From assembly GCF_022354825.1 (NCBI RefSeq), contig NZ_CP031168.1, positions 3,163,501 through 3,227,500 on the forward strand: DNA of 64,000 nt. The letters run 5' to 3'. The first letter of the stretch is position 1. Each line of letters begins with the position of its first letter. Under the pieces are notes generated by a model, which saw only the letters and a program-made list of their open reading frames with translations, ran no database searches and was not told where the DNA came from. The DNA is from Paenibacillus sp. H1-7 (GTDB lineage: Bacteria; Bacillota; Bacilli; Paenibacillales; NBRC-103111). Below are positions 1 through 8,723 of the stretch, one piece after another. A program made the position numbers and the translations under genes.

Positions 1-203
1 GCGCGGTCGTTGTTGACGTTGGCATTAACCGTCTAGACACCGGCAAATTGGCGGGCGACGTCGATTTTGACGATGTGCTTGATACGGCAAGCTACATTAC
101 GCCTGTTCCGGGCTGCGTTGGACCGATGACGATCACCGTCCTGTTAAAAAATACGCTGGAAGCGGCTAAACGGGCAGCGGCTCAGTCGCAGTCCCATGCA
201 TAA
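1..203 (+). CDS. folD: FolD, bifunctional methylene-THF dehydrogenase / cyclohydrolase (3' end only)
   Basis: Only the last 66 codons are in the window, in the frame starting at base 3; the gene begins upstream of the window. The residues [15 protein letters not shown] and [11 protein letters not shown] are the conserved C-terminal FolD signature that closes the NADP-binding domain. The enzyme interconverts 5,10-methylene-, methenyl- and 10-formyl-tetrahydrofolate in the cytosol, feeding purine and formyl-methionine synthesis. The stop is 3 nt before xseA, so the two are probably co-transcribed, as in Bacillus. Confidence 0.93.
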   Translation, partial: AVVVDVGINRLDTGKLAGDVDFDDVLDTASYITPVPGCVGPMTITVLLKNTLEAAKRAAAQSQSHA

Positions 204-206
204 GCT

Positions 207-1583
207 ATGAGTCAAAAAACGGTATTTTCGATCAAGGAATTAAACCGGTATATCAAAATGCGGCTGGAAAGCGACAATGTGCTGCAAAACGTATGGGTTC
301 GCGGAGAAATCTCGAACTTCACGCATCATTCGAGCGGCCATATGTATTTCACATTGAAGGATTCCGACAGCCGCCTGAAAAGTATCATGTTCGCCTCGCA
401 TAACCAAAGGCTGGGCTTTATTCCGCGGGAAGGCACCAAGGTGCTTGCCTGCGGAAATATTTCCGTCTATGAACGGGACGGACAATATCAGTTCTATGTA
501 ACACAGATGCAGCCTGACGGAATTGGCAGCCTATATTTGGCTTTTGAGCAGCTGAAAAAAAAGCTGGATTCCGAAGGGCTATTTGCCGTCTCCAGGAAAA
601 AAACGATTCCCCGGTTTCCGCGGGCGATCGGAGTTATAACTTCGCCGACCGGCGCAGCCGTGCGCGACATTATGATCACGCTGCAGCGCCGTCATCCGAA
701 CGTTCCGGTGCTGCTCTACCCTGTGCTGGTTCAAGGGACGCAGGCGGCGCCCTCAATCGTCAAGGCGATTCAAGCCATGAACGAGAGGAACGAAGTGGAT
801 GTTCTTATAGTGGGCCGCGGCGGCGGTTCCTTGGAGGAGCTGTGGGCGTTTAACGAGGAAGCGGTAGCGCGGGCCATGTTCGCGTCGGCGATTCCGATTA
901 TTTCGGCGGTCGGGCATGAGACCGACTTTACGATCGCCGATTTCGTCGCCGATCTCCGGGCGGCGACACCTACGGCAGCAGCGGAGCTGGCGGTTCCGCA
1001 CCATCTGGAGCTGAAGCAGCAGCTGTCCTATTTGAGGCAGCAGCTGCAGGCCGGCTTGACGAATCAGCTGCAGCGCAGCCGCGACAGATTGAAGCGCACA
1101 CAGCGCTCACCGGTGCTGTTAAATCCGCGAAGGCAGCTGCTAGTGCAACCGATGGAGCGTCTCGACCGTACTAAGGAGCAGCTGGCTTTCCAGTTGCGCC
1201 GCAAAGTCGCGAAGCTCCAGGAGAAACGGATGAGGCTCGACAAGCATTTATCGGCCTTCAATCCGAAGGAGCAGACGATCTATGCGAGGAAGCGTCTCGA
1301 CGCGGCCGGCCGTCAGCTTCAGCAGGCGATGCAGCAGCAGCGGAGGAGCAAGCAGCAGCAGCTGGCTTCGATGATCCGGCATTTGGATGCGCTTAGTCCG
1401 CTCAAGATTATGCAGCGAGGCTACAGCCTCGTGTACGATGAAACGGAGCGCCAACTCATCAAATCCATTCATCAGATACAAATTGGGGATGTTGTAAAAG
1501 TAAGGCTGGCAGATGGTCAAGTGGATTGTCATGTGTGGTCAATGGAGGAGAAGCAAAATGACAAAACCGGAAACGACGCCTAG
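207..1583 (+). CDS. xseA: Exodeoxyribonuclease VII large subunit
   Basis: The 458-aa product matches the usual length of XseA. It has an N-terminal OB-fold (about residues 5-105, starting with SIKELNRYI), the catalytic exonuclease VII core with GVITSPTGAAVRD and GRGGGSLEELWAFNEE, and a long coiled-coil region rich in Gln, Leu and Arg (about 265-400), where small subunits bind. The complex degrades single-stranded DNA to oligonucleotides in both directions. The ATG start lies 3 nt after folD, and the gene overlaps xseB by 26 nt, so large and small subunits are likely translationally coupled. Confidence 0.96.
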   Translation: MSQKTVFSIKELNRYIKMRLESDNVLQNVWVRGEISNFTHHSSGHMYFTLKDSDSRLKSIMFASHNQRLGFIPREGTKVLACGNISVYERDGQYQFYVTQMQPDGIGSLYLAFEQLKKKLDSEGLFAVSRKKTIPRFPRAIGVITSPTGAAVRDIMITLQRRHPNVPVLLYPVLVQGTQAAPSIVKAIQAMNERNEVDVLIVGRGGGSLEELWAFNEEAVARAMFASAIPIISAVGHETDFTIADFVADLRAATPTAAAELAVPHHLELKQQLSYLRQQLQAGLTNQLQRSRDRLKRTQRSPVLLNPRRQLLVQPMERLDRTKEQLAFQLRRKVAKLQEKRMRLDKHLSAFNPKEQTIYARKRLDAAGRQLQQAMQQQRRSKQQQLASMIRHLDALSPLKIMQRGYSLVYDETERQLIKSIHQIQIGDVVKVRLADGQVDCHVWSMEEKQNDKTGNDA

Positions 1584-1815
1584 CTTCGAGCAGGCTATGG
1601 ATAAGCTGGAGCAGATCGTTGCGCAGCTGGAAAGCGGGGACGTGCCCTTGGAGCAAGCGATCGAGCTGTTCCAGGAAGGCATGAATTTGTCCAGGCTATG
1701 CGGTCAAAAGCTGGAGCAGATTGAACGCAAAATCGAGATTTTGATGGAAGAAGAGGGTGGACTGGTCAAAAAGCCCTTCAACCCTTCAACCGACGAGAAA
1801 GGTGATATGAAATGA
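1558..1815 (+). CDS. xseB: Exodeoxyribonuclease VII small subunit
   Basis: This small acidic helical protein of 85 aa carries the XseB pattern SFEQAMDKLEQIVAQLESG followed by PLEQAIELFQEGM. Several copies coat the XseA coiled coil. An in-frame start 15 codons earlier exists inside xseA. The ATG at 1558 is chosen because it is preceded by GGAGGAG about 6 nt upstream and gives the family's usual N terminus. The stop overlaps the ispA start by 4 nt (ATGA), indicating coupling to the isoprenoid gene. Confidence 0.94.
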   Translation: MTKPETTPSFEQAMDKLEQIVAQLESGDVPLEQAIELFQEGMNLSRLCGQKLEQIERKIEILMEEEGGLVKKPFNPSTDEKGDMK

Positions 1816-2717
1816 TCACAGGCCCTTCCATAAAGGAATACCTGGAACAAAAAGCGGTATTGATCGAAGAGGAGCTGGCTGAATCTTTTCCCGGCATCTG
1901 GAATATTCCGGATCCGCTGCGGGAATCGATGATGTACTCATTACTAGCCGGCGGCAAAAGGCTGCGTCCTATTATGGTGCTTGCGACTGTCGAAGCATTG
2001 AACGGCAGCACGGAGAACGCTCTTCCCGTCGCTTGCGCGGTAGAGATGATTCACACGTACTCGCTGATTCATGACGACCTTCCGGCGATGGATAACGACG
2101 ATTACCGCCGCGGCAAGCTGACGAACCATAAAGTATACGGCGAAGCGATGGCTATTTTGGCAGGAGACGGATTGCTCACGCATGCGTTTTATTCCATCGT
2201 GCAGGCGTACCGCTCGTATGATGTTCCTGCGGAAAGAATCGTCGAGATCGTAGAAGATCTTTCCAGACTGGCAGGAGCGACCGGGATGGTAGGCGGCCAG
2301 GCGGCGGATATGCTGGGAGAGCAAGGGATTACAGGTCTGGAGCAGCTCGAATATATTCATCTGCACAAGACTAGCGATTTGATCGTGTTCTCTTTAAAAG
2401 CAGGCGGGCATATTGCCGGCGCAACGCCGAAGCAGCTGGAAGCGCTGGAGCGGTTTGGAACGCAGATCGGCCTGGCATTTCAAATTCAGGACGATATTCT
2501 GGATCTGATCGGCGACGAAGAGAAGCTGGGCAAGCCGGTGAAGAGCGACGAGAAGCAGCAGAAGGTCACTTACCCTTACTTCGTCGGCATCGACGCTTCG
2601 AGAGAGAAAGTAAGTCAATTGACGGAACAAGGCAAGCAGGCGATTTTGGATGCGAAATTCCCTAATCCGGATCGGCTCCTTCAAATTGCCGATTTCATGA
2701 TGAAGCGCGATCACTAA
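1812..2717 (+). CDS. ispA: Farnesyl diphosphate synthase (short-chain polyprenyl synthase)
   Basis: The 301-aa enzyme condenses dimethylallyl/geranyl diphosphate with isopentenyl diphosphate to make C15 farnesyl diphosphate for menaquinone, undecaprenyl phosphate and heme side chains. Visible family marks are GGKRLRP, the first aspartate-rich motif HDDLPAMDND (near residue 90), and the second, FQIQDDILD (near 225), which bind the Mg-diphosphate. Chain-length specificity (C15 versus C10 or C20) is inferred from family and position. It sits in the xseA-xseB-ispA-dxs order seen in Bacillus, so two isoprenoid steps are neighbours. Confidence 0.93.
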   Translation: MITGPSIKEYLEQKAVLIEEELAESFPGIWNIPDPLRESMMYSLLAGGKRLRPIMVLATVEALNGSTENALPVACAVEMIHTYSLIHDDLPAMDNDDYRRGKLTNHKVYGEAMAILAGDGLLTHAFYSIVQAYRSYDVPAERIVEIVEDLSRLAGATGMVGGQAADMLGEQGITGLEQLEYIHLHKTSDLIVFSLKAGGHIAGATPKQLEALERFGTQIGLAFQIQDDILDLIGDEEKLGKPVKSDEKQQKVTYPYFVGIDASREKVSQLTEQGKQAILDAKFPNPDRLLQIADFMMKRDH

Positions 2718-2783
2718 TTGAAGCAAGCGAGTGACTAGGCTTCATGTGAATTTGTCATATCCTATGGGCCGTAAGGTTTCTGT

Positions 2784-2813
2784 TTGAGCGTTTCTTTGCG
2801 GGTATGTTATAAT
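2784..2813 (+). promoter_or_regulatory. Sigma-A type promoter for dxs
   Basis: TTGAGC (2784-2789) and a perfect TATAAT (2808-2813) are separated by 18 nt. The site lies in the 292-nt gap between ispA and dxs, giving dxs-tlyA its own transcript with a leader of about 190 nt. No terminator was found after ispA, so read-through is also possible. Confidence 0.7.
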
Positions 2814-2891
2814 GGGTTCAATATTATGAGACGATCCGCCCATTGACTGCAATACCTATGGGAACGGTTAATAAGGAGTAAGGTCCGGGAT

Positions 2892-3038
2892 ATGAAAGGT
2901 TCCGCAAGAAGTGCAACGGCAAGCTTTATATTATCATTTGAGCAATGTTTCGGGGGTCCCATGGCATCAGCTACAGACAAAATCTATCAAGGAAAGCGAG
3001 GGAACAAGCATGCTGCTCGAACAAATCAATCAGCCTAA
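2892..3038 (+). CDS. Possible upstream leader ORF overlapping dxs (48 aa)
   Basis: An ATG at 2892 follows AAGGAG (2873-2878) and a nearer AAGG (2880-2883). It opens a 48-codon frame beginning [12 protein letters not shown] and ending with TAA at 3036-3038, so it overlaps the first 29 nt of dxs in another frame. No family resemblance was recognised. It may be a translated leader coupled to dxs, or simply chance: the dxs frame itself is also open upstream to 2911. Its relatively good ribosome binding site is the only positive evidence. Confidence 0.3.
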   Translation: MKGSARSATASFILSFEQCFGGPMASATDKIYQGKRGNKHAARTNQSA

Positions 3039-4896
3039 AGACTTGAAGCAACTGTCAATTGAGCAACTGGAACAGTTGGCTGCGGAAACAAGGCAGTTTC
3101 TTGTTGAGAAGCTATCCGTTACTGGCGGTCACCTCTCGTCTAACCTTGGTGTCGTTGAGCTTACAATTGCATTGCATTATTTGTTTAACAGTCCCGAGGA
3201 TAAATTCATTTTTGACGTGGGGCATCAATCGTATGTGCACAAAATGTTTACGGGGCGCATGGACAAGTTCGATACGCTGCGTAAATATAAGGGAATGTGC
3301 GGCTTTGTCAAGCGTTCCGAGAGCGAGCATGACGTATGGGAAGCGGGTCACAGCAGCACATCGTTATCCGCAGCGATGGGGATGGCGATTGCGCGCGATA
3401 TGAAGGGTGAAACGAACCGTGTCATTGCCATTATCGGCGACGGCGCTTTGACCGGCGGTATGGCTTTGGAAGCTATGAATCACATTGGCCATGAGAAGAA
3501 GAATCTGATGGTTATTTTGAATGACAACGAAATGTCCATCGCTCCTAATGTAGGGGCGCTTCATAACTACTTGGGCAAAATTCGCTCCGACCGGAACTAT
3601 GTGAAAGTGAAGGAAGAAGTCGAATATTTGATTAAAAAGATTCCGGCGATCGGAGGCACTCTGGCGAAAACACTGGAGAAGCTCAAAGATTCGCTGAAAT
3701 ATATGGTGGTGTCCGGCGTACTGTTCGAAGAGCTGGGCTTTACTTACCTTGGTCCTGTGGACGGCAATAATTTGCCTGTACTGATGGAGACGCTTAAGCA
3801 GGCGGAAAAGGTGGAAGGCCCCGTGATGGTTCACGTGCTTACCCTCAAGGGTAAGGGCTATTCTCCAGCTGAAGAAGACTCCCATGCTTGGCATGGCGCA
3901 AGTCCATACAAGATCGAGTCGGGCAAAATGGTGAAATCGGCGGGACCGCCTATGTACACAGATGTGTTCAGTAACTCGATCATCGAGCTGGCCAAGGAAG
4001 ATCAGCGTGTGATCGCCGTAACGCCTGCCATGCCGGGCGGCTCCGGCTTGATGAAGTTTGCCAAGGAATTCCCGAACCGGATGTTCGACGTAGGCATAGC
4101 CGAACAACATGCGGCCACCTTGTGCGCTGCGCTGGCAAGCGAAGGCATGAAGCCGGTGTTTGCAGTCTATTCCACGTTCCTTCAAAGAGCTTATGATCAA
4201 GTGGTCCACGATATTTGCCGAGCCGATCTGAATGTGATTTTCGCTATCGACCGTGCCGGCTTTGTCGGACCCGACGGCGAGACGCATCAAGGCGTTTACG
4301 ATATAGCCTTCCTGCGCAGCATTCCTAACATGACTTTGATGATGCCAAAGGATGAGAACGAGCTTCGACATATGCTCAAGACAGCTGTCGAGTTCAACGA
4401 CGGGCCGATTGCGGTTCGCTATCCGCGCATTAGCGGTCGCGGCGTATCGATGGATGAGCCGATGAAGGTGATTCCTATCGGGTCGTGGGAAGTATTGAGA
4501 AACGGTGACAGCGCCGTCGTACTGGCGGTTGGACCGATGATTCCTGTCGCTATGGAGGCAGCCGAGCTGCTAAGCAAAGATGGCTTCCAGCTTCGGGTTG
4601 TCAACGCGAGGTTCATCAAGCCTATGGATGAAGCGATGCTGCTTCAGCTGGCGAAGGAGAACATTCCAATCATCACATTGGAGGAAGGGGCCCAGGCAGG
4701 CGGCTTCGGCAGCGGTGTGCTTGAGTTCTATTCCCATCATAACCTTCATGGAATGCGTGTCAAAATTATCGGTATTCCCGATTATTTCGTAGAGCATGGC
4801 TCTGTACCGGAGCAGCGTGCGGAGGTCGGACTTACCGTAGAACGTGTCGTGACCGAGGTTCAAGCGCTTGTACCGCGCAAACGGCAGCGTGCCTGA
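3010..4896 (+). CDS. dxs: 1-deoxy-D-xylulose-5-phosphate synthase
   Basis: This thiamine-diphosphate enzyme joins pyruvate and glyceraldehyde-3-phosphate to make DXP, the first step of the MEP isoprenoid pathway, with a branch to thiamine and pyridoxal. The 628-aa length is normal. Signatures are [17 protein letters not shown], the ThDP/Mg motif [15 protein letters not shown] running to NDNEMS, and the transketolase-type central and C-terminal domains ([27 protein letters not shown]). The ATG at 3010 gives the standard N terminus; the frame stays open 33 codons further upstream, but that stretch is not family-like. tlyA follows after 26 nt. Confidence 0.95.
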   Translation: MLLEQINQPKDLKQLSIEQLEQLAAETRQFLVEKLSVTGGHLSSNLGVVELTIALHYLFNSPEDKFIFDVGHQSYVHKMFTGRMDKFDTLRKYKGMCGFVKRSESEHDVWEAGHSSTSLSAAMGMAIARDMKGETNRVIAIIGDGALTGGMALEAMNHIGHEKKNLMVILNDNEMSIAPNVGALHNYLGKIRSDRNYVKVKEEVEYLIKKIPAIGGTLAKTLEKLKDSLKYMVVSGVLFEELGFTYLGPVDGNNLPVLMETLKQAEKVEGPVMVHVLTLKGKGYSPAEEDSHAWHGASPYKIESGKMVKSAGPPMYTDVFSNSIIELAKEDQRVIAVTPAMPGGSGLMKFAKEFPNRMFDVGIAEQHAATLCAALASEGMKPVFAVYSTFLQRAYDQVVHDICRADLNVIFAIDRAGFVGPDGETHQGVYDIAFLRSIPNMTLMMPKDENELRHMLKTAVEFNDGPIAVRYPRISGRGVSMDEPMKVIPIGSWEVLRNGDSAVVLAVGPMIPVAMEAAELLSKDGFQLRVVNARFIKPMDEAMLLQLAKENIPIITLEEGAQAGGFGSGVLEFYSHHNLHGMRVKIIGIPDYFVEHGSVPEQRAEVGLTVERVVTEVQALVPRKRQRA

Positions 4897-4922
4897 CGGA
4901 CGGAAAGTGAGATCAACAACTA

Positions 4923-5756
4923 ATGGCGGCAGATAAAGAACGTTTGGATATATTGCTTGTAGAGCAAGGCTTTTTCGAATCGCGGGAGAAAGCCAAAGCA
5001 TCCATCATGGCGGGGCTTGTGCTGGTAGACGATGAGCCCATGGATAAGGCGGGGACGAAGATTCCAAGAACGGCGAAGCTCGTCGTTAAAGGAGCCGTTC
5101 ACCCGTATGTCAGCCGTGGCGGATTGAAGCTGGAGAAGGCGCTCAAGCTGTTCGAGATTGATTTGACCGGTGTGACGATGCTCGATATCGGGGCGTCTAC
5201 CGGCGGGTTTACCGATTGCGCGCTGCAAAACGGGGCTTCCTATGTGTATGCGATTGACGTAGGATACAACCAGCTGGACTGGTCGCTGCGCAGCGACTCG
5301 CGTGTCAATGTAATGGAGCGGACGAACTTTCGGTTTATGCAGCCGTCCGATTTGAAGGGGCCGCAGCCATCTTTTGCTTCCATCGACGTGTCGTTCATTT
5401 CGTTGAAGCTGATTTTGCCTCCGCTCAAGAATATTCTTGTAGAGAACGGAGAAGTGGTGGCATTAATCAAGCCGCAATTCGAAGCAGGGCGGGAGAAGGT
5501 TCCCAAAACAGGCGTTGTGCGGGAGCCTGCCGTTCATAAGGAAGTGCTGCAAACGATCTTAACGTTCGCAACCGACAACGGCTACGTGCTGAAAGGTCTT
5601 ACCTTTTCTCCTATCAAGGGCGGGGAAGGCAACGTCGAGTTTCTCGCTTACTTCCGCTGCAATACCGATGAAACGCCCATTTCGGCGCAGGAGATGGAAC
5701 GCTGGATCGACCAAGCGGTGGCGGAAGCGCAAAAGCTGCAAAACTCATCAGGATGA
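4923..5756 (+). CDS. tlyA: TlyA-family rRNA methyltransferase / hemolysin-like protein
   Basis: The 277-aa protein has an N-terminal S4 RNA-binding domain (RLDILLVEQGFFESREKAKASIMAG) and an FtsJ/RrmJ-like Rossmann methyltransferase domain with the SAM motif MLDIGASTGGFTDCAL, followed by AIDVGYNQLDW and SIDVSFISL. Homologues 2'-O-methylate 16S and 23S rRNA; the hemolysin name is historical. It is the YqxC orthologue by position between dxs and argR. The last codons overlap the intrinsic terminator at 5743-5770. Confidence 0.9.
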   Translation: MAADKERLDILLVEQGFFESREKAKASIMAGLVLVDDEPMDKAGTKIPRTAKLVVKGAVHPYVSRGGLKLEKALKLFEIDLTGVTMLDIGASTGGFTDCALQNGASYVYAIDVGYNQLDWSLRSDSRVNVMERTNFRFMQPSDLKGPQPSFASIDVSFISLKLILPPLKNILVENGEVVALIKPQFEAGREKVPKTGVVREPAVHKEVLQTILTFATDNGYVLKGLTFSPIKGGEGNVEFLAYFRCNTDETPISAQEMERWIDQAVAEAQKLQNSSG

Positions 5757-5770
5757 TGAGTTTTTTTCTT
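5743..5770 (+). terminator. Intrinsic terminator of dxs-tlyA
   Basis: ACTCATCA (5743-5750) pairs perfectly with TGATGAGT (5754-5761) around a 3-nt loop, followed by a run of seven T. The tlyA stop codon lies within the stem. Confidence 0.85.
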
Positions 5771-5827
5771 TTATTTGGAGGATATCGGCGCGGTTTTCTC
5801 GAATACTAAGGCTGAGGTGAGGGTGCC

Positions 5828-6307
5828 ATGCAGAACGGGGATGGAATCGTTGTCTTTCTCATTTTATTGGTATTGGGAACCTGGCTTTTTATATACGTAC
5901 GCACGCGTTTGAAGGAAACGGTACAGCAAGGAATACACCCGCTGCCGGAATACACCGAAGTTCCAGAAGATGATGCAACCCGTCTGTTGGAGGCGGAAGG
6001 CTATACCGTTACCGGAAGCAAGCAGCGAGTACCCTTGCATATTACCGTCGATGGCGAAGCGGAGCTGCAAAGCCGGCTGTTTATCGATTATTTCGCCGAG
6101 CGGGACGGGCTGTATTACGCTGTCAAGCTGGCCAAGGAACGCAAACCACTGGAAATGACCGGAAGCGCCGTGCGCGATCATCTGCTTATTTATCAGCTGC
6201 TGTATCCTCAGACTGCAGGTGTTCTTTATTTGGATCTGCAGCAAAATAAAGTACAATGTATAGTATTCCATGTGGATTTGGAACATGACGAAGATGAAGT
6301 GAGTTAA
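5828..6307 (+). CDS. Membrane-anchored protein of unknown function
   Basis: The 159-aa product has one N-terminal hydrophobic segment (about residues 8-25, VVFLILLVLGTWLFIYV) followed by a soluble domain. The domain pattern LLEAEGYTV, LFIDYFAERDGLYYAVKLA and AGVLYLDL loosely recalls a restriction-endonuclease-like fold, but a clear catalytic D/E-x-K triad is not visible; this is inference only. The ATG at 5828 follows GAGGTGAGGGTGCC. It sits between tlyA and argR, has no recognised name, and is followed by three hairpin repeats. Confidence 0.75.
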   Translation: MQNGDGIVVFLILLVLGTWLFIYVRTRLKETVQQGIHPLPEYTEVPEDDATRLLEAEGYTVTGSKQRVPLHITVDGEAELQSRLFIDYFAERDGLYYAVKLAKERKPLEMTGSAVRDHLLIYQLLYPQTAGVLYLDLQQNKVQCIVFHVDLEHDEDEVS

Positions 6308-6311
6308 AGCC

Positions 6312-6431
6312 CAGCTTATGCTTACGACGCAAGTTTCCTTACAGGAAACTCAGCTTATGCTTACGATGACGGCTTTTCTTATCAGAAAAGCCCAGCTTAT
6401 GCTTACGACGCAAGTTTCCTTACAGGAAACT
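6312..6431 (+). repeat. Three tandem hairpin repeats (39, 42, 39 nt) upstream of argR
   Basis: Units begin with CAGCTTATGCTTACGA at 6312, 6351 and 6393. Units 1 and 3 are identical and end in the perfect hairpin AGTTTCCT-TAC-AGGAAACT. Unit 2 carries a different perfect hairpin, GGCTTTTCT-TATC-AGAAAAGCC. No T-run follows, so these are not ordinary terminators. The third hairpin ends only about 3 nt before the argR ribosome binding site. A related core occurs inside the MITE-like repeat at 43302-43504. Confidence 0.85.
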
Positions 6432-6446
6432 CTTAGGAGGTAAATA

Positions 6447-6896
6447 ATGAAAGGCCAACGCCACATCAAAATTCGTGAAATCATCACGAATAACGAAATC
6501 GAAACCCAGGACGAGCTGGTAGAGCAGCTGCGCAACGCGGGCTTTCCAGTGACTCAGGCAACCATATCCAGAGATATTAAGGAGCTTCACCTTATCAAAG
6601 TGCCGCTGGACGACGGCCGCTACAAATATTCGGTTCCGGCGGATCAAAGATACAATCCGATGCATCGGCTGAAAAGAGCGTTGAACGATCATTTCGTTCA
6701 TATCGACTATACCGAAAATCAGGTTGTGATGAAAAGCCTTCCGGGTACCGCCAACACCATTGCCGCTTTGCTCGACAGCCTTGAGTGGCCGGAAATTATG
6801 GGGACGATTTGCGGCGACGACACCATTCTTATTATTTGCAGGAACAAGGAACAAAGCGCAACAGTAGTCAATCAAATTTTATCCATGTTAAGTTAA
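6447..6896 (+). CDS. argR: Arginine repressor ArgR/AhrC
   Basis: The 149-aa protein has the N-terminal winged-helix DNA-binding domain ([20 protein letters not shown], then [18 protein letters not shown]) and the C-terminal hexamerisation and arginine-binding domain ending [15 protein letters not shown]. It represses arginine biosynthesis and activates catabolism when arginine is bound. A strong AGGAGG site lies 6 nt before the ATG, just after the hairpin repeats. The recN ATG follows 15 nt after the argR stop, the conserved Bacillus order. Confidence 0.96.
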   Translation: MKGQRHIKIREIITNNEIETQDELVEQLRNAGFPVTQATISRDIKELHLIKVPLDDGRYKYSVPADQRYNPMHRLKRALNDHFVHIDYTENQVVMKSLPGTANTIAALLDSLEWPEIMGTICGDDTILIICRNKEQSATVVNQILSMLS

Positions 6897-6910
6897 CGGG
6901 AGAGATCGCG

Positions 6911-8605
6911 ATGCTGCTTGAAATGACAATACGCAATTTAGCTGTTATTGAATCGGTGCATTTGAATTTTCGCAAAGGGTTTCATGTGCTGACAGGGGAA
7001 ACCGGCGCAGGGAAATCGATTATTATTGATGCATTGACCCTTATTGCAGGAGGGCGGGGCTCTGCCGATCTGGTTCGATACGGAAGCGATAAAGCTTTTA
7101 TTGAAGCGCTGTACCAAATCGAAGAAGGGCACCCGGTATGGAACTCCCTCGAGCAATTAGGAATCGAAGCTGATTCCGAAGGACATCTGATCGTCCGGCG
7201 TGAGATTACGGCCCAAGGCAAAAGCACAAGCCGCATTAACGGGCAGCTTATCAATTTGTCCGGGCTGAAGGAAGTCGGTCAATGGCTCGCCAATATTCAT
7301 GGTCAGCACGAGCATCAATCGTTATTTCAAGTTGAAGAGCATATTGGCTGGCTCGATACGTTCGGTGAAGAAGAGATTGAATCGGCTAAGAACGAATACC
7401 AGGCTGCATTCCAAGAATACACGGAAATTCGCAAAAGCGTGAGAGATCTTGAGGAAACAAGCAAGAAATCACTGCAAATGCTGGATTTATACCGGTTTCA
7501 GGTCGAGGAGATCACTTCTGCGCAATTAAAAAGCGGCGAGGATGAATTATTATTTGAAGAAAAGCGCAAACTAGCCAATGCGGAAAAATTATATCAGCAT
7601 GCGGCGGATGCATACGATTTGCTGTATACCGGCAATAAAGGTCTCGATGCGATTCGGAAAGCGATTCAGAAGCTCGAGGACATCGCCAATCTGGATCCGG
7701 ACAAGCTGAAGGCAATGGTCGAGCAAGCTCAAGGCGCGTATTATCAGCTGGAGGATTCGGCTTACCAAATCCGCGACTATAGAGATGAAATCGAATTTAA
7801 TCCTGCAAGACTGGATTACATAGAACAGCGGCTGGATACGATTGCAACCCTGCGGCGCAAATATGGTGAAAATGTCGACGATATTTTAGTGTATTTGGAC
7901 AAAGTAACCCGGGAGCTCGATCTGATCGAGAATAAGGATGAGAAGCTGCAGGAGCTGCAGAAGAAGGAACAGCAGGCTCTGCAACACGCGCTTCAGCTTG
8001 CGCAGCGCTTGTCGGACCGGCGTCAATCGGTTGCGGAGCGGCTGGCACATGAAATTGTAGTGGAGCTTCGTGAGCTCCATATGGAGAAAACGCAGTTCAA
8101 GGTTCAAATTACATACCGTGAAGACCATCTTACAATGGAAGGCGCAGATGAAGTCGAGTTCCTCATTTCCGCCAATCCCGGAGAGCCGCTGCGCAGCATG
8201 AGCAAAATCGCCTCCGGCGGTGAGATCTCCAGAATCATGCTGGCTTTGAAGTCCATTTTCGCCAGAGTGGATCAAATTCCGGTCCTCGTCTTCGACGAAG
8301 TGGATACGGGGGTCAGCGGGCGCGCGGCCCAAGCGATTGCGGAGAAAATGTCCAAGCTGTCCCGCAGCTGTCAAGTATTCTCGATTACCCACCTGCCTCA
8401 GGTAGCCTGCATGGCTGACGCACATTATAGAATCCATAAGGAAACGGTCGGAGAGCGCACCTTTACGCGCGTTGACGATCTTACATTAGAAGGACGCATT
8501 CATGAATTAGCGCGGATGCTGGGCGGTGTTGAGGTAACGGACAAAACTTTGGAGCATGCTCAAGAAATGATCGATTTGGCATTTGACAAGAAATCAAGGA
8601 TGTAA
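6911..8605 (+). CDS. recN: DNA repair ATPase RecN
   Basis: This SMC-like ABC ATPase acts early at double-strand breaks. It has Walker A GETGAGKS near residue 29, long central coiled coils (about 150-370), the signature SGGEISRIMLAL and Walker B PVLVFDEVDTG near the C terminus. The 564-aa length is usual. The frame is open into argR, but the ATG at 6911 gives the family N terminus MLLEMTIRNLAVIE and has GGGAGAG upstream. The proximity to argR suggests one transcript. Confidence 0.95.
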   Translation: MLLEMTIRNLAVIESVHLNFRKGFHVLTGETGAGKSIIIDALTLIAGGRGSADLVRYGSDKAFIEALYQIEEGHPVWNSLEQLGIEADSEGHLIVRREITAQGKSTSRINGQLINLSGLKEVGQWLANIHGQHEHQSLFQVEEHIGWLDTFGEEEIESAKNEYQAAFQEYTEIRKSVRDLEETSKKSLQMLDLYRFQVEEITSAQLKSGEDELLFEEKRKLANAEKLYQHAADAYDLLYTGNKGLDAIRKAIQKLEDIANLDPDKLKAMVEQAQGAYYQLEDSAYQIRDYRDEIEFNPARLDYIEQRLDTIATLRRKYGENVDDILVYLDKVTRELDLIENKDEKLQELQKKEQQALQHALQLAQRLSDRRQSVAERLAHEIVVELRELHMEKTQFKVQITYREDHLTMEGADEVEFLISANPGEPLRSMSKIASGGEISRIMLALKSIFARVDQIPVLVFDEVDTGVSGRAAQAIAEKMSKLSRSCQVFSITHLPQVACMADAHYRIHKETVGERTFTRVDDLTLEGRIHELARMLGGVEVTDKTLEHAQEMIDLAFDKKSRM

Positions 8606-8723
8606 GCCGACTGGCGTGGCATCATTTTCAGTTATAAAAGGGTGGGCGCAGGGTTAACTTATAGTTACACAAGCGGCGGTTCACCACAGCCGCCAAGCGA
8701 AGGAAGCAAGGGAGCGTGACACC

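Noticed and set aside
3364..4371. Long open frame (335 codons) on the minus strand opposite dxs
   Set aside because: It is a codon-usage shadow of dxs. It has no RBS, family motif or promoter, and dxs is a clear full-length gene on the other strand.
8606..8723. Forespore (sigma-G or sigma-F) promoter for spoIVB
   Set aside because: Several partial matches were seen but none with acceptable -35, spacing and -10 together.
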